A DNA stretch of 64,000 nt, from NCBI RefSeq assembly GCF_003550175.1, contig NZ_QXDF01000002.1, positions 62,001 to 126,000 of the forward strand, in the 5' to 3' direction. How positions within the stretch are numbered: position 1 is the first letter of the stretch; every line of letters begins with the position of its first letter. This DNA is from Dichotomicrobium thermohalophilum. Lineage in GTDB: Bacteria; Pseudomonadota; Alphaproteobacteria; Rhizobiales; Rhodomicrobiaceae. The notes below the pieces were generated by a model. The model saw only the letters and a program-made list of their open reading frames with translations, searched no databases and was not told the DNA's origin. A program made the translations under genes and the position numbers. Positions 9,057-18,072 of this stretch are shown in pieces.

Positions 9057-10028
9057 ATGACTTCTCTGTTTGCGGCAATTGACGACAATGTGCCCCCGAA
9101 GCTGCGCAATCTTCTACACTCGATCGTGCTGGTCGGCGGCATTGCAGCGCTGACGGCGCTCTGCGCGTACTTGCTTTTCGGCGGTGCGGGCGTCGTCTGG
9201 ACGTTCGTGTCCGTGGCGATCGTGCTGCTGCTTGGGCCTCGCGTTGCGCCGGAAGCGATCATGCGCATGTACAATGCGCAGCGCGTGCCGCCGGGCCAGG
9301 GCGGCGCGCTCATGCGGGTCATCAACGCGCTGGCGCGACGCGCCGGGCTGGAGGTGCAGCCGAAGGTCTACATCATCCCCAGCAACATGATGAACGCTTT
9401 TGCGACCGGACGTCGCGACGACGCCTCGATCGGCGTGACGACGGGGCTTCTGAACCGCCTTTCGACCCGCGAGCTGGCCGGCGTGCTGGCGCACGAGATC
9501 AGCCATGTCCGCAACGGCGACCTGTATATCATGGGCATCGCCGATATTCTCAGCCGGCTGACGCTGTTCATGAGCTATCTCGCGGTATTTCTCGTGGCCG
9601 TCAATCTGCCGCTGGTGATGATGGGCGAAAAGACCGTTCCGTGGTCTGCGGTCCTGTTGCTCTATTTTGCGCCGACCATCTCGGCGGTGCTGCAGTTGGC
9701 GCTGTCGCGGGCCCGGGAATACGATGCGGATCTCGAAGGCGCGCGGCTTTCGGGCGACCCGGACGCGCTGGCCTCTGCGCTGATAAAGCTGGAGCGGTAT
9801 CAAGGCCAGTTCTGGGAAAATATCTTCATGCCGGGGCGGAAGAACCCGGCGCCGTCCCTGCTGCGCTCGCATCCGAAGACCGAAGACCGGGTCGAGCGGC
9901 TGCGCGACCTGGACAAGCGTGATCTGGAGCCGTTGCCGCTGCCGACCAGCCCGTTCGAGCAGCTTGCGGAACTGGGACGCTTTTTCGGAGGGCCGCGTTA
10001 TCATTGGATAAGCGGGCTGTGGTATTAA
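9057..10028 (+). CDS. htpX: zinc metalloprotease HtpX
   Basis: Inner-membrane M48B protease that degrades damaged membrane proteins under envelope or heat stress. The zinc motif HEISH sits at residues 146-150 and the third ligand is in REYDADLEGA, about 80 residues on. Two membrane segments lie N-terminal to the catalytic domain (residues about 20-62) and another pair follows it (about 160-220). The length of 323 is slightly above the usual 280-300, owing to the C-terminal extension after PLPTSPFEQL. The ribosome site is weak. The gene is monocistronic or read with the following pncB. Confidence 0.94.
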   Translation: MTSLFAAIDDNVPPKLRNLLHSIVLVGGIAALTALCAYLLFGGAGVVWTFVSVAIVLLLGPRVAPEAIMRMYNAQRVPPGQGGALMRVINALARRAGLEVQPKVYIIPSNMMNAFATGRRDDASIGVTTGLLNRLSTRELAGVLAHEISHVRNGDLYIMGIADILSRLTLFMSYLAVFLVAVNLPLVMMGEKTVPWSAVLLLYFAPTISAVLQLALSRAREYDADLEGARLSGDPDALASALIKLERYQGQFWENIFMPGRKNPAPSLLRSHPKTEDRVERLRDLDKRDLEPLPLPTSPFEQLAELGRFFGGPRYHWISGLWY

Positions 10029-10067
10029 CCGCAGGGCTCCTGACCACGAACGAAAGAGGGCGCATCC

Positions 10068-11456
10068 ATGGCCGAGACCGACGGCCCGGCGCGCACAGAC
10101 GCGCTGTTCACCGATCTCTACGAGCTGACGATGATGCAGTCCTACTATGCCGAGGACATGCATGATCGTGCGGCGTTCTCGCTGTTCGTACGGGAGTTGC
10201 CGGAGAACCGCAATTATCTGCTCGCCGCAGGCCTGGACGACGCCCTGTCCTATCTTGAAAACCTCCGCTTTGACGACGCGGACATCGCCTATCTGCGCGA
10301 GTTGGGGCAGTTCACGCCGGATTTCCTTGATTGGCTGAAGGATTTCCGCTTCACGGGCAATGTCTATGCCGTGCCGGAGGGCACGCCGGTCTTCGAAAAC
10401 GAGCCTCTCCTTGAGGTCGAGGCGCCGATCGCTCAGGCGCAGCTCGTCGAGACGGCGGTGATGAATATCGTCCATGTCCAGACGCTGCTTGCGAGCAAGG
10501 CCGCGCGCGTCGTCGAGGCTGCGAAGGGCAAGGCCGTCGTGGATTTCGGCGCCCGGCGCATTCACGGGCGCGATGCGGCGATCAAAGCTGCGCGCGCCTA
10601 TCATATCGCCGGGGTCAACGCGACCTCCAACGTCGAGGCGGGCCGGGCCTACGGCATCGAGGTCTCCGGCACCATGGCGCACAGCTACATCGAGGCCTTT
10701 GCCAACGAGGCCGAAGCATTTGCCGCCTTCACGCGCAGCTATCCCGAGACGGTGCTGCTCGTCGACACCTACGACACGGTGCAGGGTGTCCAGAACGTGA
10801 TCGACTTGGCGCGCAAGCTCGGCGAGGATTTCCAGGTGCGCGCGATCCGGCTGGACAGCGGCGATCTTCTGGCGTTGAGCCGCAAGGCCCGCGCCATGCT
10901 GGACGAGGCCGGGCTGCAGGATGTCGGCGTCTTCGCCAGCGGCGGGCTGGACGAATACAAGATCGCCGAGTTGTTGGAGGCCGGTGCGCCGATCGACGGC
11001 TTTGGCGTCGGTACGGCTATGGGCGTATCGGAGGATGCGCCCTCTCTGGAGATCGCCTACAAGCTGACGGCGTACGCAGGGCAGGGGCGGCTCAAGCTGT
11101 CGCCGGGCAAGGCGTCATATCCCGGTCTCAAGCAGGTGTTTCGCCACGAGTCGCCGGAGGGGCACGCGATCCGCGACACGCTGGCCCTGCACAGCGAGTC
11201 CCTTGAAGGCCGCCCATTGTCCGAATGCGTCATGCGCGAGGGCAAGCGGCTGAAGCCCGACACGGACCTGAACGCGATCCGCACCTACGCCGCCGAACAA
11301 ATCGCGGCACTGCCGCCGGAGATCCGCGCGATCCAACCGGCCGACCCGCCTTACCCGGTGAAGATCAGCACCAAACTCGAAGCCTACACGGAAGAGGTCC
11401 GCACCTACCTCAAGGGGCTGGAGCGCCGTACATCGGGCATCAACTCTCGATCGTGA
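10068..11456 (+). CDS. pncB: nicotinate phosphoribosyltransferase
   Basis: Preiss-Handler pathway enzyme that joins nicotinate and PRPP to give nicotinate mononucleotide. At 462 residues it belongs to the longer bacterial subgroup. Clear motifs are LFTDLYELTMMQSYY at the N-terminus, FGARRIHGRDAA (about 160), the SGTMAHSYIEAF block (about 199) and RLDSGDLLALS (about 262). The gene ends inside the 3' end of the convergent nicotinamidase gene, with 17 bases of overlap. The two enzymes act in sequence: nicotinamide to nicotinate, then to NaMN. The ATG at 10068 follows AGAGGGCG. Confidence 0.94.
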   Translation: MAETDGPARTDALFTDLYELTMMQSYYAEDMHDRAAFSLFVRELPENRNYLLAAGLDDALSYLENLRFDDADIAYLRELGQFTPDFLDWLKDFRFTGNVYAVPEGTPVFENEPLLEVEAPIAQAQLVETAVMNIVHVQTLLASKAARVVEAAKGKAVVDFGARRIHGRDAAIKAARAYHIAGVNATSNVEAGRAYGIEVSGTMAHSYIEAFANEAEAFAAFTRSYPETVLLVDTYDTVQGVQNVIDLARKLGEDFQVRAIRLDSGDLLALSRKARAMLDEAGLQDVGVFASGGLDEYKIAELLEAGAPIDGFGVGTAMGVSEDAPSLEIAYKLTAYAGQGRLKLSPGKASYPGLKQVFRHESPEGHAIRDTLALHSESLEGRPLSECVMREGKRLKPDTDLNAIRTYAAEQIAALPPEIRAIQPADPPYPVKISTKLEAYTEEVRTYLKGLERRTSGINSRS

Positions 11457-12006
11457 CGCCGGCCTTGCGCATCTCGGCGACCGCTTCGGCGCCGCCTTCC
11501 GGCGTGACCGGCAGGGTCGCCTCGGGCAGCACATGCGTCTCAAAGCCGGCCTTGGCCGCGTCGATCGCCGTCGCCTTCACGCAAACATCCTGCGCCAGCC
11601 CGCCGATCCAGACGCGCTTGATGCCGCGGCGCCTGAGTTCCTCGGCCAGCCCGGTTTCGTCGAAGGCGGAATACTGGTCCTTGTCGAACCGTGTGCCCTT
11701 GGTCACGACGATGGCGTCACCGACGTCCACCTCGTCGTGGAACGCCGCGCCCTCTGTGTCCTGCACGCAATGCGGCGGCCATGGCCCGCCATGGGGCTCA
11801 AAGCTCGGATGCCGTTCCGGGTGCCAGTCGCGCGACGCGTAGATGGGAACGCCAAGCTCCCTGGCCGCGGCGATCCACTTGTTCAGCGGCGGGATGATCT
11901 TGTGCCCCTCGGGGATTTCCAGCGCGCCGCCGGGGCAGAAGTCGTTCTGCACGTCGATGACCAGCAGGGCATCGCCCTCCCGCAGGGTTTCGCGCGGATC
12001 AATCAT
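11440..12006 (-). CDS. pncA: nicotinamidase
   Basis: Isochorismatase-fold hydrolase that deamidates nicotinamide to nicotinate for NAD salvage. Catalytic Asp lies in LLVIDVQNDFCPGG (about residue 16) and catalytic Cys in LAQDVCVKATA (about 144); the metal site D..H reads as SRDWHPERHPSF. I choose the ATG at 12006 (MIDPRETL) because its first eight bases overlap the end of the upstream DUF423 gene, a coupled start; an ATG at 12024 would add six residues. The 3' end overlaps the convergent pncB by 17 bases. Length is 188. Confidence 0.94.
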   Translation of the reverse strand: MIDPRETLREGDALLVIDVQNDFCPGGALEIPEGHKIIPPLNKWIAAARELGVPIYASRDWHPERHPSFEPHGGPWPPHCVQDTEGAAFHDEVDVGDAIVVTKGTRFDKDQYSAFDETGLAEELRRRGIKRVWIGGLAQDVCVKATAIDAAKAGFETHVLPEATLPVTPEGGAEAVAEMRKAGVTIES

Positions 12007-12433
12007 CGCTCTGATTCCTTTCACCTTGCGCCGGCCCGCGTAAATCGGGCAACCCGAACGCGGCCAGCGCCATTGCCACCCAGCCTATGATCAGCATCAG
12101 GCCGCCAATCGGGGGAAGCGGCAGGCCGATCGACAGGCCTGAGACGGTTCGCAGGTACAAGACCCCGGAGAACAGCGCGACGCCCGCGATGAACGCCACG
12201 CCGGCGATCTGGGTCAGCCAGCCACTTCCGGCCTTGCGCCGCGCATCGAGCGAGGCCAGCCAGGCTACGGCAAGAAGCGCGGGCACATGCATGATGTGGT
12301 AGCGCAGAGCGGTATCGAAAACACGCTTGGCCTCGGGCGGATAGCCGAGAAGGGCGTGAGCCCCGACCGAGCCGGCGAGGACGCCGAGCATCCCCAGCGC
12401 CGCGGCGGCAAAGACCCAGAACCTGTACGACAT
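11999..12433 (-). CDS. DUF423 membrane protein
   Basis: Small integral membrane protein of 144 residues with four hydrophobic segments, in the YwdK/YgdD (DUF423) family, whose function is unknown. The family motif near the start reads GVLAGSVGAHAL, followed by TALRYHIMHVPALL. The ATG at 12433 (MSYRFWVF) sits after GGGGGGCGG, a strong ribosome site; an upstream start at 12478 would add 15 polar residues not seen in the family. It lies 28 bases after cimA and overlaps the start of pncA, so these three genes are probably co-transcribed. Confidence 0.86.
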   Translation of the reverse strand: MSYRFWVFAAAALGMLGVLAGSVGAHALLGYPPEAKRVFDTALRYHIMHVPALLAVAWLASLDARRKAGSGWLTQIAGVAFIAGVALFSGVLYLRTVSGLSIGLPLPPIGGLMLIIGWVAMALAAFGLPDLRGPAQGERNQSDD

Positions 12434-12461
12434 CCGCCCCCCTTTTTCGGGACGCACTGGA

Positions 12462-14081
12462 TCAGTGCGCCACGACATTCTCCCGCATCAGCTTGTAGGT
12501 GATCGAGTCGATCAGCGCCTCGAACGAGGCATCGACTATATTCGGGGAGACGCCGACGGTGAACCACCGATCGCGCGTCTTGGTGTCCAGCGTTTCGATC
12601 AGGACGCGGGTCACGGCATCGGTGCCGCCTGTGAGGATACGCACCTTGTAGTCCACCAGTTCCAGCTCCTCGGTGTATTGCTGGTAGACGCCGAGATCCT
12701 TGCGTAGCGCGCAGTCGAGCGCATGGACCGGGCCGTTGCCCTCGCCGACCGATAGCACCGCATCCCCGTTAATCCGCACCTTCACGGTGGCTTCCGACAC
12801 CGTGACGAGTTCGCCGCGCGCGTTATGGCGGCGCTCGACCATCACGCGGAACCGCTCGACATCGAAATAGCTCGGCACGTTGCTCAGATGCCGCCGAGCC
12901 ATCAGCTCGAAGGAGGCATCGGCGCCCTCATAGCTGTAGCCGAGCGACTCGCGGCGCTTGACCTCCTCCAGCAGGCTGCGCACGCGCGGATCGTCCGGCG
13001 CGACCGGGATTCCAAGGCGTTCAAGCTCCGCGAGGATGTTCGACCGCCCCGCCTGATCGGAGACCAGCAGTTTGCGCGCGTTCCCGATTGCCTCCGGCGA
13101 GACGTGCTCATAGGTGCGCGGGTCTTTCTGCACCGCCGAAACGTGGATGCCGCCCTTATGGGCGAAGGCCGAAGTGCCGACATAGGGCGCGCTGCGATTC
13201 GGTGCCTGGTTGAGCGCCTCGTCCAGATACCGCGACACATGGGTGAGCGTCTTGAGCCGCTCCGACGTCACGCCGGTGACGAACCGGCTGCGATACGGCT
13301 CCTTCAGCGTCAGCGTCGGGATGATCGAGGTCAGGTTGGCGTTGCCGCAGCGTTCGCCCAGGCCGTTCAGCGTGCCCTGCACTTGCCGCGCGCCGCCTTC
13401 AACGCCGGCGAAGGTGTTGGCAACACCGTTCTCGGTGTCGTTGTGGGTGTGGATGCCGAGCCGCGCGCTGGGCAGTTCATGGGCCACGTCGCGCACGATC
13501 TCTTCGACCTCGTGGGGCAGGGTGCCGCCATTGGTGTCGCACAGAACGATCCACGATGCGCCGGCGTCATGGGCGGCCTTGGCGCAGGCCAGCGCGTATT
13601 CCCGGTTGGCCTTGTAGCCATCGAAGAAGTGCTCGCAGTCGACCAGCGCCTCGCGGTCATCGGCGATGATGGCCTCCGTCGATTCCGCGATCGCCTGCAG
13701 GTTCTCTTCGTTGCTGATCCCGAGCGCGAGTTCGACGTGATAGTCCCAAGACTTCGCCACCAGGCAGATCGCCGGGGCGCTGGATTGCAGCAGCGCCGCG
13801 AAGCCGGGATCGTTTGAGACGGAGCGCCCGGCGCGCTTTGTCATGCCGAAAGCAACGAGCCTCGCGTTCGAAAGCTCCGGCGGGTTCTCGAAAAAGGCCG
13901 TGTCCGTCGGGTTCGCGCCGGGATAGCCGCCCTCGATGTAGTCGATGCCCAGCGTGTCCAGCCGTTCGGCGATCAGCCGCTTGTCCTCGGTCGAGAAGTC
14001 CACGCCCAGCGTCTGCGCCCCGTCGCGCAGCGTCGTGTCGAACAGATAGAGGCGCTCTTGCCCGTTTGTTCCTGTACTCAT
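12462..14081 (-). CDS. cimA: (R)-citramalate synthase
   Basis: Condenses pyruvate with acetyl-CoA to give (R)-citramalate, the first step of the threonine-independent isoleucine route. The protein has 539 residues. It has the HMG-CoA-lyase-like TIM barrel (LFDTTLRDGAQTLGVDFS at residue 13; GIHTHNDTENGVAN about 205) and a LeuA dimer regulatory domain at about 400-530. The insert FAHKGGIHVSAV is typical of the citramalate rather than the isopropylmalate branch. The start ATG at 14081 is clear. It follows the SMR gene by 33 bases and is followed by DUF423. Confidence 0.93.
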   Translation of the reverse strand: MSTGTNGQERLYLFDTTLRDGAQTLGVDFSTEDKRLIAERLDTLGIDYIEGGYPGANPTDTAFFENPPELSNARLVAFGMTKRAGRSVSNDPGFAALLQSSAPAICLVAKSWDYHVELALGISNEENLQAIAESTEAIIADDREALVDCEHFFDGYKANREYALACAKAAHDAGASWIVLCDTNGGTLPHEVEEIVRDVAHELPSARLGIHTHNDTENGVANTFAGVEGGARQVQGTLNGLGERCGNANLTSIIPTLTLKEPYRSRFVTGVTSERLKTLTHVSRYLDEALNQAPNRSAPYVGTSAFAHKGGIHVSAVQKDPRTYEHVSPEAIGNARKLLVSDQAGRSNILAELERLGIPVAPDDPRVRSLLEEVKRRESLGYSYEGADASFELMARRHLSNVPSYFDVERFRVMVERRHNARGELVTVSEATVKVRINGDAVLSVGEGNGPVHALDCALRKDLGVYQQYTEELELVDYKVRILTGGTDAVTRVLIETLDTKTRDRWFTVGVSPNIVDASFEALIDSITYKLMRENVVAH

Positions 14082-14114
14082 TGTCTTGCCCGTCTTGGTT
14101 TTGGTGCGTTGCCC

Positions 14115-14450
14115 TCAGCCATGTGAAACACCCGAGAGATTGAGGCCGACGATTCCAGCGACGATCATCGCGATGGATACGAGTTTCAGCACGCTGATCT
14201 GATCGCCGAAAAACATCACGCCGACGAGCGCGACCAGCGTCGTGCCCAGCCCCGCCCAGATCGCGTAGGCCACGCTCAGATCGAAATGGCGCAGCGCGAA
14301 GCCGAGCAGCGCAAAGCTCGCGACATAGGAGGTTATGACCAGCGCCAGCACCGCGTAGATGATCCGGTCTGGCTGAAACGCGTGCTTGAGGAAGGACGTG
14401 CCAAGCACCTCGAACAGGATCGAGCTGAGCAGGATGAGCCAGTGCATCAT
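14115..14450 (-). CDS. SMR family efflux protein (Qac-like)
   Basis: Four-helix small multidrug resistance protein of 111 residues that works as an antiparallel dimer in the inner membrane, exchanging protons for cations. The essential Glu is in FEVLGTSFLK (residue about 14), and VAYAIWAGLG (about 60-69) is the Qac/EmrE-type motif. The start is one of two consecutive ATGs (14450 or 14447). It sits between cysS and cimA in a five-gene run on the same strand (cysS, SMR, cimA, DUF423, pncA). The substrate cannot be inferred; no guanidine riboswitch-like leader is visible because the upstream gap is only 25 bases. Confidence 0.9.
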   Translation of the reverse strand: MMHWLILLSSILFEVLGTSFLKHAFQPDRIIYAVLALVITSYVASFALLGFALRHFDLSVAYAIWAGLGTTLVALVGVMFFGDQISVLKLVSIAMIVAGIVGLNLSGVSHG

Positions 14451-14475
14451 GGGCCCCCGCCAGTCTTTGAGGTTG

Positions 14476-15906
14476 TCATCGGGCGATCTCCCATGTCGTC
14501 TTGATCTCGCCGGTCTCCGGGTCGCGGCTGTCCTTGAGCTGGATGCCCATCTCCTTGAGTTCGTCGCGGATGCGGTCGGCCTCGGCGAAGTTCTTCGCCT
14601 TGCGCGCCTCGCTGCGCGCCGCGATCATCTCTTCGACCTGCGCGTGATCGACCCGGTCCTCGGCCAGGTGCTTGGCACCCTCGTAGGCTTGCGCGTCGAT
14701 CCCGATCAGGCGGAGGTTGGCGCCCAGTTGCTGTGCCGCCGACGCTCCGGCGACAATTGCCGGCTCTCCGTGCTTTGCCGCGTCCAGAAGCTCATTCAGG
14801 ATGGCAATGGCCTTTGGCGTGTTCAGATCATCGCTGAGCGCGGAGACGAAGTCGCCGCCCGGCGGAGTCTTGTCATCGAATTCCGCATGCGCCTTTGCCT
14901 TCATCAGGAATGCGTCAGCCTCTTCCAGCTTCTGCACGGTCCAGTCGATCGGCTGGCGGTACTGCGTCGACAGCATTGCCAGTTTGATCGCCGGACCGGG
15001 CCAGCGGACATCATGCCAGCCCTCGAACAGCTCGCGCACGGTGATGAAGTTGCCCAGGCTCTTGGACATCTTCTCGCCCTCGACCATCAAGTAGCCGTTG
15101 TGCAGCCAGAAATTGGCCATCACCTCGGTGTCGTGGGCGCAGCAGCTTTGCGCGCGCTCGTTCTCGTGATGCGGGAATTGCAGGTCGATACCGCCGCCGT
15201 GGATGTCGAAGACCTCGCCCAGATGCCGCTCGGCCATCGCGGAGCATTCGATGTGCCAGCCGGGTCGCCCCTTCCCCTCGATACCGCAGGGGCTGTCCCA
15301 GCCGGGCTCACCGTCCTTTGACGGCTTCCAGAGCACGAAATCCATGGGATCGCGCTTATAAGGCGCGACCTCCACCCGCGCGCCGGCTTTCATTTCCTCG
15401 ACGGAGCGGCGCGACAGGCTGCCGTAGTCCGGCCGCGATGACACATCGAACAGCACATGATCTTCGGCGACATAGGCGCACCCGACCTCCACCAGTTGCT
15501 CGATCATCGCCTTCATGTCATCGATATGCTCGGTCGCGCGCGGCTCGACATCGGGGCGCAGGCAGCCCAGCGCGTCCATGTCGGCGTGAAACTGCGCGGT
15601 GGTGCGCTCGGTCAGCTCGCGGATCGGCACACCCTCTTCCGCCGCGCGGGCGTTGATCTTGTCGTCGACGTCGGTGATGTTGCGCACGTATTTGACGCCG
15701 ACGCCCTCGCCCCATTCGCCCTGCGAGGCCAGATGCCGCAGCAGGCGATAAAGCACGTCGAACACGATCACGGGGCGGGCGTTGCCGATATGCGCATAGT
15801 CGTAGACCGTCGGCCCGCAGACATACATGCGCACGCCCCTGGCCGGGTCGAGCGGCTGGAAGTCTTCCTTCTTTCGGGTGCGGGTATTGTAAAGCCTCAA
15901 ACTCAC
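14476..15906 (-). CDS. cysS: cysteine--tRNA ligase
   Basis: Class I aminoacyl-tRNA synthetase that charges tRNA-Cys. The HIGN motif lies in [11 protein letters not shown] (about residue 37) and the KMSKS motif is intact in [10 protein letters not shown] (about 285). Zinc-binding residues are visible as CGPTVYD at the start and as the [14 protein letters not shown] block. The length of 476 is normal. The start is the GTG at 15906, preceded by GGGGCGAGAC. It heads the run cysS-SMR-cimA-DUF423-pncA. Confidence 0.96.
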   Translation of the reverse strand: MSLRLYNTRTRKKEDFQPLDPARGVRMYVCGPTVYDYAHIGNARPVIVFDVLYRLLRHLASQGEWGEGVGVKYVRNITDVDDKINARAAEEGVPIRELTERTTAQFHADMDALGCLRPDVEPRATEHIDDMKAMIEQLVEVGCAYVAEDHVLFDVSSRPDYGSLSRRSVEEMKAGARVEVAPYKRDPMDFVLWKPSKDGEPGWDSPCGIEGKGRPGWHIECSAMAERHLGEVFDIHGGGIDLQFPHHENERAQSCCAHDTEVMANFWLHNGYLMVEGEKMSKSLGNFITVRELFEGWHDVRWPGPAIKLAMLSTQYRQPIDWTVQKLEEADAFLMKAKAHAEFDDKTPPGGDFVSALSDDLNTPKAIAILNELLDAAKHGEPAIVAGASAAQQLGANLRLIGIDAQAYEGAKHLAEDRVDHAQVEEMIAARSEARKAKNFAEADRIRDELKEMGIQLKDSRDPETGEIKTTWEIAR

Positions 15907-16191
15907 GTCTCGCCCCTCCCGGCTGGCGGGCGGTGCGTCTGGATTTTGAGATGAGGCAAAAGACGGCCGCGCGCCAGCTTCCTATGTCAGCTCGCGATAA
16001 TAATGCAGCAGATGTGCGCCAGCGCGGTCATGTAGGCTGTGTTGCAGGTTTTGCGCGCCGGGTCAAGCGTTGCGGTGTGGCGCCCGGCGGCTCCCTCTCT
16101 GTGGACATCGCACAACCGCCATATAGTGTTCGCAACAAGGGGGCAAAATCTGTAATCTCCGGGCCATGAAAACGGTGGACCGTTGAAGGCG

Positions 16192-17340
16192 ATGCGGCAC
16201 GAGGCGAAGCGAATTCGACGGGCTTATGGGCGCTGCGGCGGGGACGGCGGCTGTGCGCTTTGGCTGGGGGCGCTGGCGCTGCTGCTGGCTGGCGTCGTTG
16301 CGATGCCGGGGCCTTCGTCGCATTTGCAGGCGCAATCGCTCTTCGAGTGGGAGCGTGATGCCTGGCGCGACGGCCGCCGCCAGGAGGAAGACCGCCGCTC
16401 ACGCGAGCAGCGCCGCGCCGATTACTGCCGGAAACTGGAACAGCGGCTGGTGCAGGAGTGGCGTCGCACCAACCAGAGCCGGAGCGAACTCCCGGAACTT
16501 CGCAAGGAATTGCGCGATGCGGAGGACGCCTTCCGTGCCGCCAAGGCCAAGGCGGACAGGCGGAATTGCTACGAGAACACCTTCTTCTTCGGCCGCTCCC
16601 TGCGCCGCACGCCAGAATGCGTCGAACTCGACCGCGAGGCCCGCAAGGCCCAGCGGCAGGTCAATTCGCTGCGCGATCGGATCGACCGCATCCGGCGCTC
16701 GGGCAGCGCGCAAAGCCGTCAGGACGAGTTGATCGCCGAGCTTGCGCGCTACGGCTGCGGGGAGGATTACGAGCGCCAATACGAGGCGCGGCGACCCAGC
16801 TTCTTCTCGTTCTTTGACGACCGCGGCCCTAGCGTCCGCGAGCCGCGGCAGCGGCGCTCCCCGTCCGAACTTCCGTTCGCCACGTATCGGACCATGTGCG
16901 TGCGTCAGTGCGACGGCTATTACTTCCCGGTCAGCTTCTCGACGCTGCCTAGCCAGTTCCAGGCCGATGAGGCGCAGTGCCAACAGCGCTGCGCCGCACC
17001 GACCGAGCTGTTCGTCTACCGCAACCCCGGCGAGGACGTGGAGAGCATGGTCTCGCTGGAGGGCAAGCCCTACACCGAGCTGAAAAACGCCTGGCTGTAC
17101 CGCAAGAAGTTCATCGACGGCTGCTCCTGCGACGCGGCGGAGTATTCCGAGGCGGAAATCGCGCAGTCGATGGCCGAATTGGACGGCCCGAGCGCACGGC
17201 TCGAGGAAGGTAGTGCGCAGGGCGCGCCCGGGGCGGGAGGGCAAGCAGGTGAAGGGGCCGCCGCCCGCGAGCAGAGCGGTGACGCGCACACTGACCGCGA
17301 CGCGCCCGAAGACGACAGCTTCGACCCGCGTCGGCGGTAG
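16192..17340 (+). CDS. DUF2865 domain protein
   Basis: Exported or membrane-anchored protein of 382 residues, of a family almost confined to Rhizobiales; function unknown. A basic N-terminus and hydrophobic core (residues about 20-40, GALALLLAGVVAM) form the signal. Residues about 50-190 are rich in Arg, Glu and Gln, and likely a coiled coil. The DUF2865 domain (about 230-325) has the phrase MCVRQCDGYYFPVSFST and paired cysteines (CQQRC, then GCSC), suggesting disulfides and a periplasmic location. The tail is acidic and low-complexity. I use the ATG at 16192; a TTG nine bases upstream is possible. Confidence 0.85.
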   Translation: MRHEAKRIRRAYGRCGGDGGCALWLGALALLLAGVVAMPGPSSHLQAQSLFEWERDAWRDGRRQEEDRRSREQRRADYCRKLEQRLVQEWRRTNQSRSELPELRKELRDAEDAFRAAKAKADRRNCYENTFFFGRSLRRTPECVELDREARKAQRQVNSLRDRIDRIRRSGSAQSRQDELIAELARYGCGEDYERQYEARRPSFFSFFDDRGPSVREPRQRRSPSELPFATYRTMCVRQCDGYYFPVSFSTLPSQFQADEAQCQQRCAAPTELFVYRNPGEDVESMVSLEGKPYTELKNAWLYRKKFIDGCSCDAAEYSEAEIAQSMAELDGPSARLEEGSAQGAPGAGGQAGEGAAAREQSGDAHTDRDAPEDDSFDPRRR

Positions 17341-17477
17341 GCCTGTCAATCCCGAAGTGCGCGCTTACACGCTGATTTCAACAAGAAAAACTCGGGTGTT
17401 TCCTCGTGCAGGGCGTTTTTATGCCATTTTTGCCGCCAAAAGTCTTGCCGGTTTGTCCGAACGCAAAAGTCGTTTCT

Positions 17478-18062
17478 ATGTCTCAGCGTGTGCGTAACCC
17501 AGAGTTGTTCTTGGCCGGGATTTCGCTCCGACCGGCAAAGATCGATGATATTTCTGCTATCCGCTATGTTCACAGCGCGGCAACACGTGCCTGTGCTGCG
17601 CATCATCTTGGCGACGACGACGTCGAAACACTGGCCTCAGCAATCAACCGCGAGGAATACGTCCACGCCGTTGCCGGTAGCGATCTGACGGCCGCCTGGG
17701 TCGGGGGCGAACTGGTCGGTACGGTTGGCTGGAAGCCGACAGGCGCCGCGCCTGATGTTGCCCGCCTGCAGATGCTGTTCGTCTGGCCGCTGTTCGCCGG
17801 CGCGGGGATTGGCCGGCTCCTCGTCTCGCATGCGGAGGCCGACGCGCACGCCGCTGGCTATCGCAGCGTCAGGGTGCGCACGACTATCCAGCAGGCGCCA
17901 TTCTTCAAGCGGCTGGGCTATGTTATGACGGCGCAGAGCGCGTTGCGCACCGGGTCGGGCGGACGGCTGCCGATCGCTTACCTGCGCAAGGATGAGATCT
18001 GCCCGGATTTCCCCATCACCGAGAGCGCCTGGGGCGACGCTGGCCGGCGTTACCATCACTGA
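17478..18062 (+). CDS. GNAT family N-acetyltransferase
   Basis: Acetyl-CoA-dependent acetyltransferase fold, 194 residues. The CoA-binding motif reads LQMLFVWPLFAGAGIGRLL (about residues 95-113), with the Q/RxxGxG/A element as AGAGIG. The next helix, SHAEADAHAAGYRSVRVRT, and FFKRLGYVM are also typical. The ATG at 17478 is chosen; ATG 17421 and GTG 17406 lie upstream in frame but give an unlikely N-terminus. The substrate is unknown. Its end is ten bases from the end of the convergent gltX. Confidence 0.85.
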   Translation: MSQRVRNPELFLAGISLRPAKIDDISAIRYVHSAATRACAAHHLGDDDVETLASAINREEYVHAVAGSDLTAAWVGGELVGTVGWKPTGAAPDVARLQMLFVWPLFAGAGIGRLLVSHAEADAHAAGYRSVRVRTTIQQAPFFKRLGYVMTAQSALRTGSGGRLPIAYLRKDEICPDFPITESAWGDAGRRYHH

Positions 18063-18072
18063 CGGGCTAAGG

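Noticed and set aside
9114..10682. Minus-strand frame of 522 codons opposite htpX and pncB
   Set aside because: Spans two unrelated real genes on the other strand and has typical antisense composition.
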